From CAWBRT01 sp963696525 (lineage in GTDB: Bacteria; Acidobacteriota; Terriglobia; Terriglobales; Acidobacteriaceae), in contig CAVOKO010000003.1 of the NCBI GenBank assembly GCA_963696525.1, forward strand, positions 310,001 to 374,000: DNA of 64,000 nt. Reading direction: 5' to 3'. The notes under the pieces were generated by a model that saw only the letters and a list, made by a program, of their open reading frames with translations, was not told the origin of the DNA and did not search any database. Positions 27,440 through 40,620 of the stretch are shown piece after piece (position 1 is the stretch's first letter; each line of letters opens with the position of its first letter). A program made the position numbers and the translations under genes.

Positions 27440-28963
27440 ATGAAGCGCATAAAGACTGGCTTCCCCTTGTTGCTGCTCGTGCTCTGCTGGATTCCGGCGT
27501 GGGCCCAGGATCTGGCTTCATTCGAGAAGCGGGTGACGGTAAACAAGCTTCCCAACGGGCTGACGGTCGTCCTCTGCCGACGGCCGGAGGCTCCGGTTTT
27601 TTCCTTTGTCACGTGGGTTGATTCGGGTTCGTCGCAAGATCCGCTTCACATGACCGGCTTGGCCCACATGATGGAGCACATGGCGTTCAAAGGCACCGAC
27701 AAGATCGGTACCTCCGATTATGCAGCCGAGAAGGCGGCTTTGGCCGAGGTCGAGACCGCTTACGCCGCTTATCGCGCCGAACGGATCAAGCCCGCTGGCG
27801 GCGATCCCAAGCAGGTAGCGGAGCTCGAAAAGGCGTGGAAAGACGCCATTGCGCGCGCTGACAAGTATGTCGTTAAGGGCGCTTTCGACGAGATTGTGCA
27901 GCGCGCGGGCGGGGTCGGGCTGAACGCGTTCACCACCTACGACGAGACGGTTTATTTTTACTCGATGCCGGTCAACCGTCTTGAACTGTGGGCCTATCTC
28001 GAATCCGAACGCTTCACCCATCCGGTGATGCGCGAGTTTTACAAGGAGCGCGATGTGGTGATGGAAGAGCGCCGCATGCGAACGGATTCCGACCCGACCC
28101 AGCGCATGATCGAGCAATTCCTGGCCATCGCTTTCGACGCGAATCCGTACCATCGTCCGACCATTGGGTACGCAAGCGACCTGCAGTATTTCTCGGCGAC
28201 GGATGCGATGAACTTCTTCGAGTCGTACTACGTACCCAGCAACCTGGTAGTGGCCGTCGTGGGTGACCTCGACCCCGCGACCGCCATGCCGGCTATTTCG
28301 AAGTACTTCGGCCGCATTCCCTCCGGCAGCAAGCCCGAGGAGTTCGTCAGCACGCAACCCCCGCAGGATTCGGAGCGCTCGATCCTGGTGAAAGACCCTG
28401 CGCAGCCGATTTACCTCGAGGGATATCACCGGCCAAGCTATCGCGACCCCGATGACGCGGTCTACGACGCCATCAGCGACATGCTTTCCAGCGGGCGCAC
28501 ATCGCGCCTGTACCGTTCCATGGTGCGCGACCAGAAGATCGCGGCCGCAGCCGGCGGTTTCTCGCCTTTTCCCGGAGAAAAATATCCGCACCTCTTTGCC
28601 TTCTATGGTGTCCCATTGCCGGGACACACGCCCAAGGAAATGGAGCAGGCTATTCACCGCGAGATCGAACGCCTCAAGACGGAAGACGTCTCCGACGACG
28701 AATTGAAGATGGTAAAGACACGCGCCAAGGCCACTCTGATTCGAGGGCTGGCCAGCAATTCCGGCCTGGCGCAGCAACTGGCGGCCGCCGAAAGCCGTTA
28801 CGGCGACTGGCGCGAACTCTTCCGCCAGGTGGACCGCATCGACAAGGTTACGAAGCAAGACATCCGCCGGGTTGCGAACAGCACCTTCGTAGAGGCTAAC
28901 CGCACCGTCGGCTCCATTGAAACGATCAAGCCCGCACAAGGTGGCAAGGAGAACGAACAATGA
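27440..28963 (+). CDS. M16 family zinc peptidase, exported
   Basis: A 507-residue M16 (pitrilysin/processing-peptidase) enzyme. It has a signal peptide ending near AWAQ, then the inverted zinc motif HMMEH at residues 76-80, where His76, His80 and a downstream Glu bind zinc and Glu79 is catalytic. A helical insert (residues about 95-155) precedes NAFTTYDETVYFY. The second M16 half (from about residue 260) lacks the motif, as usual. GGAGG lies at 27431-27435 for the ATG at 27440. The stop overlaps the start of the next M16 gene (ATGA), so the two probably form a heterodimer. Confidence 0.92.
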   Translation: MKRIKTGFPLLLLVLCWIPAWAQDLASFEKRVTVNKLPNGLTVVLCRRPEAPVFSFVTWVDSGSSQDPLHMTGLAHMMEHMAFKGTDKIGTSDYAAEKAALAEVETAYAAYRAERIKPAGGDPKQVAELEKAWKDAIARADKYVVKGAFDEIVQRAGGVGLNAFTTYDETVYFYSMPVNRLELWAYLESERFTHPVMREFYKERDVVMEERRMRTDSDPTQRMIEQFLAIAFDANPYHRPTIGYASDLQYFSATDAMNFFESYYVPSNLVVAVVGDLDPATAMPAISKYFGRIPSGSKPEEFVSTQPPQDSERSILVKDPAQPIYLEGYHRPSYRDPDDAVYDAISDMLSSGRTSRLYRSMVRDQKIAAAAGGFSPFPGEKYPHLFAFYGVPLPGHTPKEMEQAIHREIERLKTEDVSDDELKMVKTRAKATLIRGLASNSGLAQQLAAAESRYGDWRELFRQVDRIDKVTKQDIRRVANSTFVEANRTVGSIETIKPAQGGKENEQ

Positions 28964-30459
28964 ACAGCATAAAGCGCCTGCTTCGCTCGCTGACTTGGCT
29001 GTTCTTGGTTTCCATCGTGGTTTCCACGGTCATGGCTCAGCAAACGCCTGCCGCATCGGCAAGCACGCCGAGCGCCGCGGGTGGGGTCGCTTCCAGTTGG
29101 CAGCAGATTCCCATTCCACCATTGCCCCAGTGGTTTGCCGCCCAGCCCAAGCGGGTCGAACTGACCAACGGGATGGTTATCTTTTTGCAGGAAGATCACG
29201 AGCTTCCGTTGATCAGCGGCCAGGCAACGGTTCGCGGAGGTTCGCGCTCGGAGCCGGCGAACAAGGTCGGGATGCTCGACATCTATGGCGACGTGTGGCG
29301 AACCGGTGGAACCAGCAAGATGACCGGCGACCAGATGGATGATTTCCTCGAAGTGCGCGCCGCCAAACTTGAAACCGACGACAGCAAGGAGAGCACAACG
29401 ATTACGTTTGATTGTCTCAAGGGAGACTTCGACGACGTGTTTCGCCTATTCCTCGACCTGTTGCGAGACCCCGCATTCCGCGAGGACAAGATCGAACTCG
29501 CTAAGAATGAATTGGCCACGAACATTGTGCGCCGCAATGACAGCAGCCAAGGCATCGCCGACCGTGAAGCCGCGAAACTTATCTATGGCAAGGACAGTCC
29601 CTATGCCCGCAGTCCCGAGTTCGCCACCGTGGCGGCAGTGACGCGCGACGATCTGCTCGCCTGGTTTAAACAGCACGTTGCTCCCAACAACATCATTTTC
29701 GGCATGGTTGGCGACTTTGATTCCGCGGAGATGGAGAAACGTTTGCGGACCGCCTTCGAAGGCTGGAATCGCGGGCCGCAGGCTGCGAAGCCGGTCATTC
29801 CACTCACGCCTGCCAAGCCCGGCCTGTACGCCGTGGATAAAACCGACGTCAACCAGAGCCAAATTCGCTTTGTCACCCTCGGCATCGAGCGCAGTAACCC
29901 GGACTATTTCGCCGTCCAGGTGATGAATCAGGTATTGAGCGGCGGATTTTCGTCGCGGCTCATGGCCGACTTGCGCACCAAGCGGGGCTTGGCTTATTCG
30001 GTCGGCGGCGGCCTCGGCGCGGGATGGGATCATCGCGGAATGTTCTGGCTGACGATCGCAACCAAGAGCGCCTCGACGGTCGACGCCATCGAGGGAATGC
30101 GCGAAGACTTGGCGAAGTTCAAGTCCGATCCTCCCACGCCGGATGAATTGAAATTCGCCAAGGACGCAATCCTGAACTCATTCATCTTCCGTTTCGATAC
30201 GCCGGAAAAAGTTCTGCACGAGCGCATGACCTACGAGTTCCACGGTTATCCGCTCGATTATCTGGAAAAATTCCGGGCAGGCATTGAAAAAGTCATCGCC
30301 GCCGATGTGAACCGCGTGGTTCAGAAATACGTTCACCCCGAGGAATTTGCCGTGCTGGTGGTAGGCAATACGAGTCGGTTCGGAAAGCCGCTCGCGGCTC
30401 TTGGGCCGGTAAAAAAGATCGACATCTCGATTCCGGATTCAGCCGCTCCGGCGCGGTGA
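28960..30459 (+). CDS. M16 family protein without zinc motif
   Basis: A 499-residue exported paralogue of the preceding peptidase. A signal peptide ends near VMAQQ. The position expected for HxxEH reads NKVGMLDIYGD, so it cannot bind catalytic zinc. The C-terminal half keeps the M16 substrate-binding signature GLAYSVGGGLGAG (R/Y-type loop). By analogy with two-subunit M16 proteases, it would be the non-catalytic partner forming the chamber. It overlaps the active subunit by four bases (ATGA), giving translational coupling and matched expression. Confidence 0.9.
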   Translation: MNSIKRLLRSLTWLFLVSIVVSTVMAQQTPAASASTPSAAGGVASSWQQIPIPPLPQWFAAQPKRVELTNGMVIFLQEDHELPLISGQATVRGGSRSEPANKVGMLDIYGDVWRTGGTSKMTGDQMDDFLEVRAAKLETDDSKESTTITFDCLKGDFDDVFRLFLDLLRDPAFREDKIELAKNELATNIVRRNDSSQGIADREAAKLIYGKDSPYARSPEFATVAAVTRDDLLAWFKQHVAPNNIIFGMVGDFDSAEMEKRLRTAFEGWNRGPQAAKPVIPLTPAKPGLYAVDKTDVNQSQIRFVTLGIERSNPDYFAVQVMNQVLSGGFSSRLMADLRTKRGLAYSVGGGLGAGWDHRGMFWLTIATKSASTVDAIEGMREDLAKFKSDPPTPDELKFAKDAILNSFIFRFDTPEKVLHERMTYEFHGYPLDYLEKFRAGIEKVIAADVNRVVQKYVHPEEFAVLVVGNTSRFGKPLAALGPVKKIDISIPDSAAPAR

Positions 30460-30512
30460 ACGGTCCCGGCGAGTGGGGCACCATTGCTTTCCAATAATCA
30501 GCGGTCACCGGT

Positions 30513-33376
30513 TCAAGAGTGCATGGCGTGATGCTTTTCGGCGGCGCTTTTGGAGCCAGAGAGATTGGCGGGTGGCTGCGAAGCGCGTTGTGCCCGCAGT
30601 TGCTCCCACATGGATACGATCTGCCGGCGCGTCTCGGCCGTGAGCCGCTGGTATGCCGCTTCGGGCGCTTCGGCGGGATCGGGATAAATTGGATCTCCAA
30701 TTGCGATTCGCAGTGGCGCGAAGCATTGGAATTTACGGCCGCGCGGCCATGCCTCAAAAAAGCCGTCCTGGGCGATGGGCACAATCGGCACATGCAGGTG
30801 GTGTGCGAGGATTGCGGCACCCTTCTTGAAGCTTTTCGGAATGCCATCGATACTGCGTTCGCCTTCGGGATAAAGCACCAGAATTTTGCCGCGCCGTAAG
30901 CCGTAGGCACCGGCACGCATGGCGGGCACCAGGTTTGCATCCGGGTCGACCGGAATGAGCCGCAGGAAGCGCGCGACGGTCCGCGCAGGTCCGGAGCCGA
31001 ATTTCTCGCTGTCCCCGACATAGAAGACATCGCGAAAGATATGCCATGGCATTGCCGCCGTGAGCACGGGAGCATCGAGATAACTCTGATGGTTGGCGCA
31101 GAGGATGAAAGGTCCCTTGGCTGGCAGTTTTTCGATTCCGCTAATCTTGAGGTGAAACACGTCCTTGGCGAACAGGTTGACGATTCTGCCGAACAGGTAC
31201 CAGAGCCGGCCGGTGATGGGCCGCTCCTTGGTGATCGCCGAAACCTCGGGATCGTTTGCTTCGGTGGCGAGCAGGGTCTCCCATCCGACTGCCTGGGTCG
31301 CGCCCTTTCCCATGTTGCCGCGGACCAGATCGATCAACTCGCGGACGGTATAGACCTCGGATGCGGCGGAATCTTCGACATCGGCTCCGAGATGGTGCTC
31401 CAGTTGAACCAGCAGTTCGACCCGCTCCATCGAATCGAGGCCAAGATCCAGTTCGAGGTTGTCGCGCGGATGCAGCCGCGCCACGGAATTCTTTGCCGCC
31501 ACGCGAACGATGGCGATGGCCTGCTGGACCTCGGGCTGAGACATCCAGTCGCTTTCTTCGTCCGTCAATTCGCGGGCGAGTTGCCCCTCGGAATTGCGCG
31601 TGCCGCTGGCCTGCATCTGGCGAACCCGCGACTCGATCTCGAAGCGGCGCAGCTTGCGCGTGGTGGTGCGCGGCAGGTCTTCCTGCCAGATGTCATAGCT
31701 CAGGATGCGCTTGGTGGCCGGCAGGTGCGACGAGATATTTTCCACGTCGTAGCGGATGACCTCGCGCATGTTCACGACCTTCTTCTGCCGCAACACGTCG
31801 AGATTCGGCACGATGACGGCGTGCAGGCGCTCGGAAACCGGATCGCCCGGCGCGCCTTCCAAGCCCCATGACACAGGCTTCTTTGATCCAGGGACTCTTC
31901 AGGTAGTAGCTCTCGATTTCTTCGGGATAGATGTTTTTGCCGGAGCTAAGGACGATGATTTCCTTCTGCCGGCCGGTGATGAAGAAATTGCCGCTCGCGT
32001 CGGTGTAGCCAAGGTCGCCGGTATGCAGCCAGCCGTCGCGAATGACCTCGGCGGTGGCGTCGGGACGGTTGTAATAGCCCTTCATGACAATGGGCCCGCG
32101 AATCGCGATCTCACCGACCATGCGCCCGGAGCCATCCTCCGCCGGCTTGGCTGTCGACGATCTTAGCTTCGTTGCCGGGCAGAGGCTTGCCGACCGAACC
32201 GATCACGTTCGACTCCGGCGGCGTGACCAGCGCTCCGCCCGTGGTCTCGGTCAGCCCATAGGCTTGCAGAAAATCGAAGCCAAGGGCATGAAAGTCACGG
32301 CCGATGGCCACGTCGAAGCGGGAACCACCGGTGCACAGGTAGCGCATCTTGGGGCCGAGCAGGGTGTGAACCTTTTTGAAAAATATCTTGCCCGGGTTCA
32401 GTCCTAGCTCGCGGCCGGCGCGCGCAAGCGCCAGCATGGCCCGGAAGGCGGCCCAGATCACGGTCCCTCGCTTGCGTGCTTCCTGAAACACGCGTTCGTG
32501 AATGAGGTAGAAGAACTGCGGCACGCAGCAGAATATCGTTATGTTTCGTTCGCTAAGGGCGCGAAGAAGTTCGGTGGTGTTCAAAGCCTCCAGGAAAACC
32601 ACGCGCGCGCCGCAGGCCATCGGCAGCATCAGGTTTATCATCTGCGCCAGTGCGTGGAACAACGGCAGCACGCCAAGAATCGCGTCCGTGTAGTCGAGGC
32701 GCACGAAGCGAAAGACCGATTCCATTTCGCCGCGCAGGTTGGCATGCGAGAGCATGACGCCCTTGGGATCGCTGGTGGTTCCGGAGGTGTAGAGGATGCA
32801 GGCAACGTCATCGGGCTTGGCGGAGGACGGGGTGAATCCGCCGGCTCCGGCCCGGTACATCTCTCGCAAAGCGGGCAGTTCGGGTTGGCGCGGGAGATCA
32901 GAGTCGTCGATCAGCGCGATTCTCAACTGGTGGTCGGGACTGGCGTGCCGGGCGATTGGGAGGTGCTTGGCGTCGGCAAAGATCAGGCTGGCGCCGCAGT
33001 CGTGCAGCAACTTTTCGACCTGCTCGCAGTTGAAGGCGGTGTCCAGCGGGACGGCGGTGTGTCCGGCGGCAACTATGCCCAGGTAAACCGCAACCCAATC
33101 GGGACTATTGCTGGCAAGAATCGCGCAACGGGCGCTTGGCTGAAGTCCGGAGCGTTGCAGCCAGGCGCCGACCGACTCGGCCCTTTGCCGAAGCTGGAGG
33201 AAGGTGTAACTGTCCCGTAAATCCTCGGAACAGCAGGCAGCGCCCGGAATGCTCGACGGTTTCTGGCTGGAGACCGGAGCAGTTTCCGAGTTGACGCGCT
33301 CTAGCTGGCGCTGAATCTCCACGGCGACAGCGTCCGGCCACATCTCCACTGATTGCAAGAATCGGCTATAGAACAT
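30513..33376 (-). CDS. AMP-binding acyl ligase / ACP / PlsC acyltransferase fusion (two frameshifts)
   Basis: Three frames join into one protein of about 950 residues. The N-terminal adenylating domain has ILYTSGTTSDPKGVMLSH (P-loop), LQAYGLTETTGGA, GWLHTGDLGY and KEIIVLSSGKNIYPEEIE. Next is an acyl carrier module with LGLDSMERVELL, whose Ser accepts phosphopantetheine. The C-terminal PlsC-type acyltransferase has NHQSYLDAP (HX4D) and LYPEGERSIDG. Extra bases shift the frame near 32115-32160 and 31860-31880. The likely role is activating a fatty acid, loading it on the fused carrier and esterifying it to a lysophospholipid or related acceptor. No signal peptide. Confidence 0.85.
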
Positions 33377-33719
33377 AAGTACTTGCGATGATAAATGATA
33401 CAGGAGCCAAAGCGGATTGCGTTTTCCCGGCCGGTGGGTAGGTCAGGTTTCGGCATGGGTTGAGGGAACCATCCCCACGTCAGCCCAAAGGCGGGACGTG
33501 GGGACCCAACTCGCCAGGGACATCGATGCTGGCTAACGTGGGACAGGCGAGCAGATTGGTCCCCACCAGCAGCCCGGGGCATCTAAAATAGATTAGACAG
33601 GTTCGCAGGCGGAATTTACCTCGGGAACGGGGTTGGGAATGACGCTCCCGAGGCGTTGCGCAAAAGTCACCGCGCCTTCCGGTTTGGTAAGTTGCGGCTT
33701 GTCATAAAGGAATACTGGT
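33377..33719. repeat. Spacer upstream of secA with a perfect hairpin repeat
   Basis: This divergent spacer contains a hairpin with perfect nine-base arms CCCCACGTC (33473-33481) and GACGTGGGG (33495-33503), plus a TAACGTGGGAC half-element near 33535. The secA ribosome binding site AAAGGA (33706-33711) is at its end. No strong promoter was recognised. Confidence 0.55.
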
Positions 33720-36746
<3,027 letters not shown>

Positions 36747-36919
36747 CTGCGCGTTCCGCGCAAAGGTAAAATGAGCCGCTATGCCGGCACCTTTGGGACG
36801 GCGGTGTGATCGGCGACAGGCGTCATGATGTTGCTGACACACTTGGCTTTTAATTGGGACTCGAATCTCCAGAACCGATATCCGCATCTTGATTGTTTAG
36901 GATGGCGAGGGAGGCAGGT

Positions 36920-37366
36920 ATGCTGGGAATCAAGTTCGCGCACCTGATTGAGAAGCACAGTGAATCGCTGGGCAAAGGGCTGGTGGACAAACTCAGGAGT
37001 TCAGACCGGACGGATTCCTTCCGCGCAATCGCAGCGCACGAATTGCTGCACGACGTGCAGGTGCTCTACCACAACCTGAGCGATTGGCTGATGACCAGAA
37101 CCGAGCTCAACATACAGCAGTACTACACCAAGCTTGGAATGCGCCGGGCCGAACAACGTGTGCCGATCAACCAGTTCGTTTGGGCGCTGGTGCTCGCCAA
37201 GGAGCAGTTATGGCTGTTCATGCAGCGTGAGGCTATGGCCGAAGGCGCGCTGGAGCTGGTGAGCGAACTGGAGTTCGTGCTGGCGCTGGAGCAGTTCTTC
37301 GATCGCGCCCTGTACTACGCGATAATGGGTTATACGCAAGGCAAGAAGAGCACCATCGCTGCATAA
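36920..37366 (+). CDS. RsbR N-terminal-like helical protein
   Basis: A 148-residue all-helical protein. FAHLIEKHSESLGKGLVDKLR, then YHNLSDWLMTRTELNIQQYY and INQFVWALVLAKEQLWLFMQ, resemble the RsbT co-antagonist N-terminal domain (non-haem globin-like sensor). There is no STAS domain, so it is a stand-alone sensor or scaffold. The start at 36920 is chosen for GGGAGG at 36909-36914 with five-base spacing; upstream ATG 36902 lacks this. It follows secA by 173 bases. Confidence 0.65.
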   Translation: MLGIKFAHLIEKHSESLGKGLVDKLRSSDRTDSFRAIAAHELLHDVQVLYHNLSDWLMTRTELNIQQYYTKLGMRRAEQRVPINQFVWALVLAKEQLWLFMQREAMAEGALELVSELEFVLALEQFFDRALYYAIMGYTQGKKSTIAA

Positions 37367-37391
37367 CCGGGGTCCGCCTGGTTGCCGGGGG

Positions 37392-37970
37392 TCAGAAGCG
37401 AGGCCGTCTGCTGCCGCATTCGCGGAAGGTCATATTGTTCGCCGGGCTCCCGGTCGCTTTCTTCCACTCCAGAAAGAGTTCGCCATACGATTTGGTGATG
37501 TAGTCGCGAGCATGGACGCCAAGCGCGCGGGCGGTGCGGTCGATCCAGCGTGGCGCACCCTCGATTTCGGCGACAACCCCGATGGGCGTGTGGTCGACGA
37601 CAACCTCGCCCTTGCCGTCGCTCCATTCGGAGCGGAATTTTTCATAGATAAAGCTCGGGGCATAGCCCAGTGCGCGCAGAATGGCGTCGAGTTCAGGACC
37701 GTTCTCGACGGTGGTCTCGTGCTCCTCGCGGGTTTTGTATCTTCCAGCCCTGCCCTTTGCCTTATGGGTGATCCGCCAGCGCTCGCCGTACTTGCGCAGA
37801 CGCAGAATGGCGCCCTGGCGGCGCAAGGGATTGCCCGGGCGGTCGTAAAGTGAATTCACCTCGTGCGTCGGAGGAGTCTTGAGCTGAAAGCCGGCGTCTG
37901 TCAGGGATTGCTCGAGCCGGCGGACGTCGGTGACGAGAAACTTGATTTCGACTTCCGAGTTCTTAGGCAA
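37392..37970 (-). CDS. CYTH-domain protein (class IV adenylate cyclase-like)
   Basis: A 192-residue CYTH-fold protein. The signature ExExK is EVEIKFLV at the N-terminus, followed by basic and acidic tunnel residues in LRLRKYGERWRITHK, GRYKTREEHE, KFRSEWSDG and VVVDHTPIGVVAEIEG. Members include class IV adenylate cyclases (CyaB), thiamine triphosphatases and inorganic triphosphatases; sequence alone does not separate them. IGVVAEIEG followed by IDRTARALG is typical of the CyaB-annotated group. It is convergent with the preceding gene. Confidence 0.85.
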   Translation of the reverse strand: MPKNSEVEIKFLVTDVRRLEQSLTDAGFQLKTPPTHEVNSLYDRPGNPLRRQGAILRLRKYGERWRITHKAKGRAGRYKTREEHETTVENGPELDAILRALGYAPSFIYEKFRSEWSDGKGEVVVDHTPIGVVAEIEGAPRWIDRTARALGVHARDYITKSYGELFLEWKKATGSPANNMTFRECGSRRPRF

Positions 37971-38105
37971 TGTTTCTCCTTGCTATCCCGCAGTGTACTC
38001 CGCTATCGCGCGACGGAACTACCCCAACGTTAGCCTTAAGAGAAGGGCAGGACTTGAGGCAGCAATGCAATGTTTCCGCGCGATTTCCACCCGCCGAACG
38101 GAAAA

Positions 38106-38147
38106 CTACCCCACATTAGCCAAAAGCGGGCAAATGTGAGCCACCCA
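38106..38147. repeat. Palindromic repeat before mqnP
   Basis: CTACCCCACATTAGCC...GGGCAAATGTGAGCCACC is a copy, in reverse orientation, of the hairpin family seen at 22030-22262 (GGTGGCC ... GGGGTAGTTTTC). Core arms CCCACATT (38110-38117) and AATGTGAG (38133-38140). It lies just upstream of mqnP; a related fragment is near 38018. Confidence 0.6.
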
Positions 38148-38164
38148 GACGTTAGAATAAACGC

Positions 38165-39049
38165 GTGTCCCTCATTCGTAACACCCTGTTCCGTAACCTA
38201 GGAACTACGCTCGAAATGATCAAGTGGGAGCACTCCGTGTTGACGCTCCCCTTCGGTCTTACCGGCGCGGTGCTGGCGGCGCGTGGTCTGCCCAGCTTGT
38301 GGCAAGCGGTCTGGCTGGTGGTGGCGCTGGTCTCCGCCCGTTCGGCGGCTATGGCCTTCAACCGGCTGGCGGACGCGGCCCTCGACGCCGGAAATCCGCG
38401 CACTGCAAGCCGCGCCCTGCCCGCCGGACTACTCTCGCGGCAATTCGTCTTCTGGTTCGTGGTGGTGTTTTCGCTGATCCTGATTTTCGCCGCCAGAATG
38501 TTGAGCCAGCTTGCATCCTATCTTTCACCCGTGGCGCTCGTCATCATCTTCGGCTACTCGTACACCAAACGCTTCACCCGCTGGGCACATGTGTTCCTGG
38601 GTCTGGCCATGGGGATCGCTCCGGCGGCCGCGTGGGTGGCGATCCGGGGCACGCTGGCCCCTCGAATCTTCATCGTGAGCGGCGCGGTCATGTTCTGGGG
38701 AGGCGGCTTCGATATTTTGTATAGTTGCCAGGATTACGAGTACGATTGCCGCGCCAAGTTGTACTCCGTGCCCCAAGCCTTTGGCATCGCCAAGGCGCTC
38801 GTGCTGGCACGCATATTCCACGTGATGGCCTTTGGGCTGTTCCTGTGGATGGTTTTCGCATTCGCTCTGGGAACAATCGCGCTGGCGGGAGTGCTGCTGG
38901 TGGGAGTACTGCTTATTTATGAGCACTCGCTGCTGCGGGCTCACGACCTGAGGCGGCTCAACGCCGCATTCTTCACCATGAACGGTCTGATTTCCATGCT
39001 GCTGCTGGGTTTTATTGCCGGCGATCTGCTGATCCGCCACGCCGGTTGA
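38165..39049 (+). CDS. mqnP: UbiA-family prenyltransferase, MqnP-like
   Basis: Integral-membrane prenyltransferase of 294 residues with eight to nine hydrophobic segments. The first Asp-rich motif is NRLADAALDAGNPRTASRAL; the second is DILYSCQDYEYDCRAKL. NPRTASRALPAG is typical of the MqnP group annotated as 4-hydroxybenzoate polyprenyltransferase. It is placed directly before mqnE, so it most likely prenylates dihydroxynaphthoate-type intermediates in futalosine-pathway menaquinone synthesis. The context makes this more likely than ubiquinone synthesis. Confidence 0.85.
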   Translation: MSLIRNTLFRNLGTTLEMIKWEHSVLTLPFGLTGAVLAARGLPSLWQAVWLVVALVSARSAAMAFNRLADAALDAGNPRTASRALPAGLLSRQFVFWFVVVFSLILIFAARMLSQLASYLSPVALVIIFGYSYTKRFTRWAHVFLGLAMGIAPAAAWVAIRGTLAPRIFIVSGAVMFWGGGFDILYSCQDYEYDCRAKLYSVPQAFGIAKALVLARIFHVMAFGLFLWMVFAFALGTIALAGVLLVGVLLIYEHSLLRAHDLRRLNAAFFTMNGLISMLLLGFIAGDLLIRHAG

Positions 39050-39106
39050 AAGCTGATTCTCACGGGACGCTGTGATGGGCGCGCTTTGTGCGTTATCATC
39101 GAAAAG

Positions 39107-40249
39107 ATGTTCGCCTCGGAAACTAAGCATCGCCCATTTCAGACAGACGATCCCAGGCTGCTGCCAATCGCCGACAAGGTGACGCGGCAGGAGCGTCTGA
39201 GCGCCGAAGACGGCCTCACGCTTTACCAGACGAGCGATATTCTCGCCGTCGGCTGGCTGGCCAACCAGGTGCGCGAGCGCATGCACGGCGATATCGCGTA
39301 CTTCAATGTCAACCGTCACATCAACCCGACCAACGTCTGCGTGGCGGCTTGCCGGCTGTGTGCCTTCGGCCGCAGAAAAGACGCTCCCGGGGCCTACACA
39401 ATGGCTTTGGAGGAGGCCTGGCGTGCGGCGGCTTCGGGCTACACGGAAGCGGTGACGGAGTTTCACATCGTGGGCGGCCTGCACCCTGATTTGCCGCTGG
39501 AATATTTTCTGGACCTGGTGCGTGGGCTCAGGGAGCGGTTTCCGAAGGTGCACCGCAAGGCGTTCACCATGGTGGAGGTCGCGTTTTTCGCCAAGCGCGC
39601 CAAGCTCTCGATACGCGAGACGTTGCTGAAAATGAAAGAGGCGGGTGTGCAATCGATGCCCGGCGGAGGAGCGGAAATCTTCGCCGAACGGGTGCGCTCG
39701 ATCATCTGCGACCACAAGATCGACGGAGGCGAGTGGCTGGAAACAGCGCGCATCGCTCACCAAGTCGGACTGAAATCAAATGCCACGATGCTCTATGGGC
39801 ACATCGAGAACGACGAGGATCGGGTGGATCACCTGGTGAAGCTTCGAGCCTTGCAGGACGAGACCCATGGCTTCCAATGCTTTATTCCGCTCTCGTTTCA
39901 TCCCGCCAATACCATGCTGGAGCACCTGCCCACCACCACCGGTATGCAGGACATCAAGCAGATAGCGGTCTCGCGGCTGGTGCTGGACAACTTCCCGCAC
40001 ATCAAGTCCTACTGGCAGATGATGACTCCCAAGGTCGCGCAGATTTCGCTGCGCTTTGGAGCCGACGACATCGACGGTACGGTGGTCGAAGAAAAGATCT
40101 ACCACGATGCAGGGGCGACCACGCCGCAGGGCCTTCGCCGCCACGATTTGATCAGGCTGATCAAGGAAGCTGGGCGGGAGCCGTGGGAGCGCGACACGCT
40201 GTATCGGCGGGTGACTCGGGACGAGACTTCGTTCACGGTTGCCGTCTAG
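39107..40249 (+). CDS. mqnE: Aminofutalosine synthase (radical SAM)
   Basis: Radical SAM enzyme of 380 residues that joins carboxyvinyloxybenzoate to SAM-derived adenosyl to give aminofutalosine, an early step of the futalosine menaquinone pathway. The 4Fe-4S motif is CVAACRLCAFGR (CxxxCxxC). NVNRHINPTNVC, FHIVGGLHPDLP, MPGGGAEIFAERVR and HPANTMLEHLP are characteristic of MqnE. The start ATG is at 39107. It follows mqnP by 57 bases. The remaining mqn genes are not in the window. Confidence 0.93.
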   Translation: MFASETKHRPFQTDDPRLLPIADKVTRQERLSAEDGLTLYQTSDILAVGWLANQVRERMHGDIAYFNVNRHINPTNVCVAACRLCAFGRRKDAPGAYTMALEEAWRAAASGYTEAVTEFHIVGGLHPDLPLEYFLDLVRGLRERFPKVHRKAFTMVEVAFFAKRAKLSIRETLLKMKEAGVQSMPGGGAEIFAERVRSIICDHKIDGGEWLETARIAHQVGLKSNATMLYGHIENDEDRVDHLVKLRALQDETHGFQCFIPLSFHPANTMLEHLPTTTGMQDIKQIAVSRLVLDNFPHIKSYWQMMTPKVAQISLRFGADDIDGTVVEEKIYHDAGATTPQGLRRHDLIRLIKEAGREPWERDTLYRRVTRDETSFTVAV

Positions 40250-40620
40250 CAGGGCCGCTGAAGCAGGCCTTGGCAGTCCAAGCAACCACCTCGAATTAGT
40301 CTTGGCAAATTAGCTTCGCCTGGCGGCTCCGAAAACGTGGGGCACTGCCCGGCTCCGGTACCCTCGCTGCGGGCTCTTTTGTGCCGGGAAAGTTCCAGGC
40401 TGGGTCGTTTTCGGGCTATTGATTCCTGAGACTCTGGACCGCCGGACTCTGTTCTTTGCCGGGTACCTGAGGTGGCATGCCGCCGCCGAGACTGGCAACT
40501 GTTAAGGGTTTCCCGCCTTAGGTAAGCAACTGTCTTTTATCCCATTGCTTCTGTAACAACAGGTGTACAATTCCCGGACAACAGGACTATTGGGAGCCAC
40601 CCCTGTACCGGAGCCCATGC
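40250..40620. other. Intergenic region upstream of the HPF-sigma gene
   Basis: This spacer has no gene that I can support. A possible promoter TTGCTT (40545-40550) and TACAAT (40566-40571), 15 bases apart, faces the downstream gene. The ribosome binding site GGAG (40610-40613) lies seven bases before the ATG at 40621. Confidence 0.45.
40545..40571 (+). promoter_or_regulatory. Possible promoter of the HPF-sigma/eRF1-like unit
   Basis: TTGCTT and TACAAT with a 15-base spacer, slightly short of optimal. It would give a leader of about 43 bases. The call is tentative. Confidence 0.35.

Noticed and set aside
27518..28960. A 480-codon minus-strand frame opposite the active M16 gene
   Set aside because: The plus strand has HxxEH, a signal peptide and a good ribosome binding site, while the antisense frame has none.
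38525..39763. A 412-codon minus-strand frame spanning mqnP and mqnE
   Set aside because: It crosses two well-supported genes on the other strand and its translation is compositionally odd with no domain.
40254..40520. Possible tRNA or structured RNA between mqnE and the HPF-sigma gene
   Set aside because: No TTCGA arm, CCA-type acceptor or cloverleaf could be built by eye.
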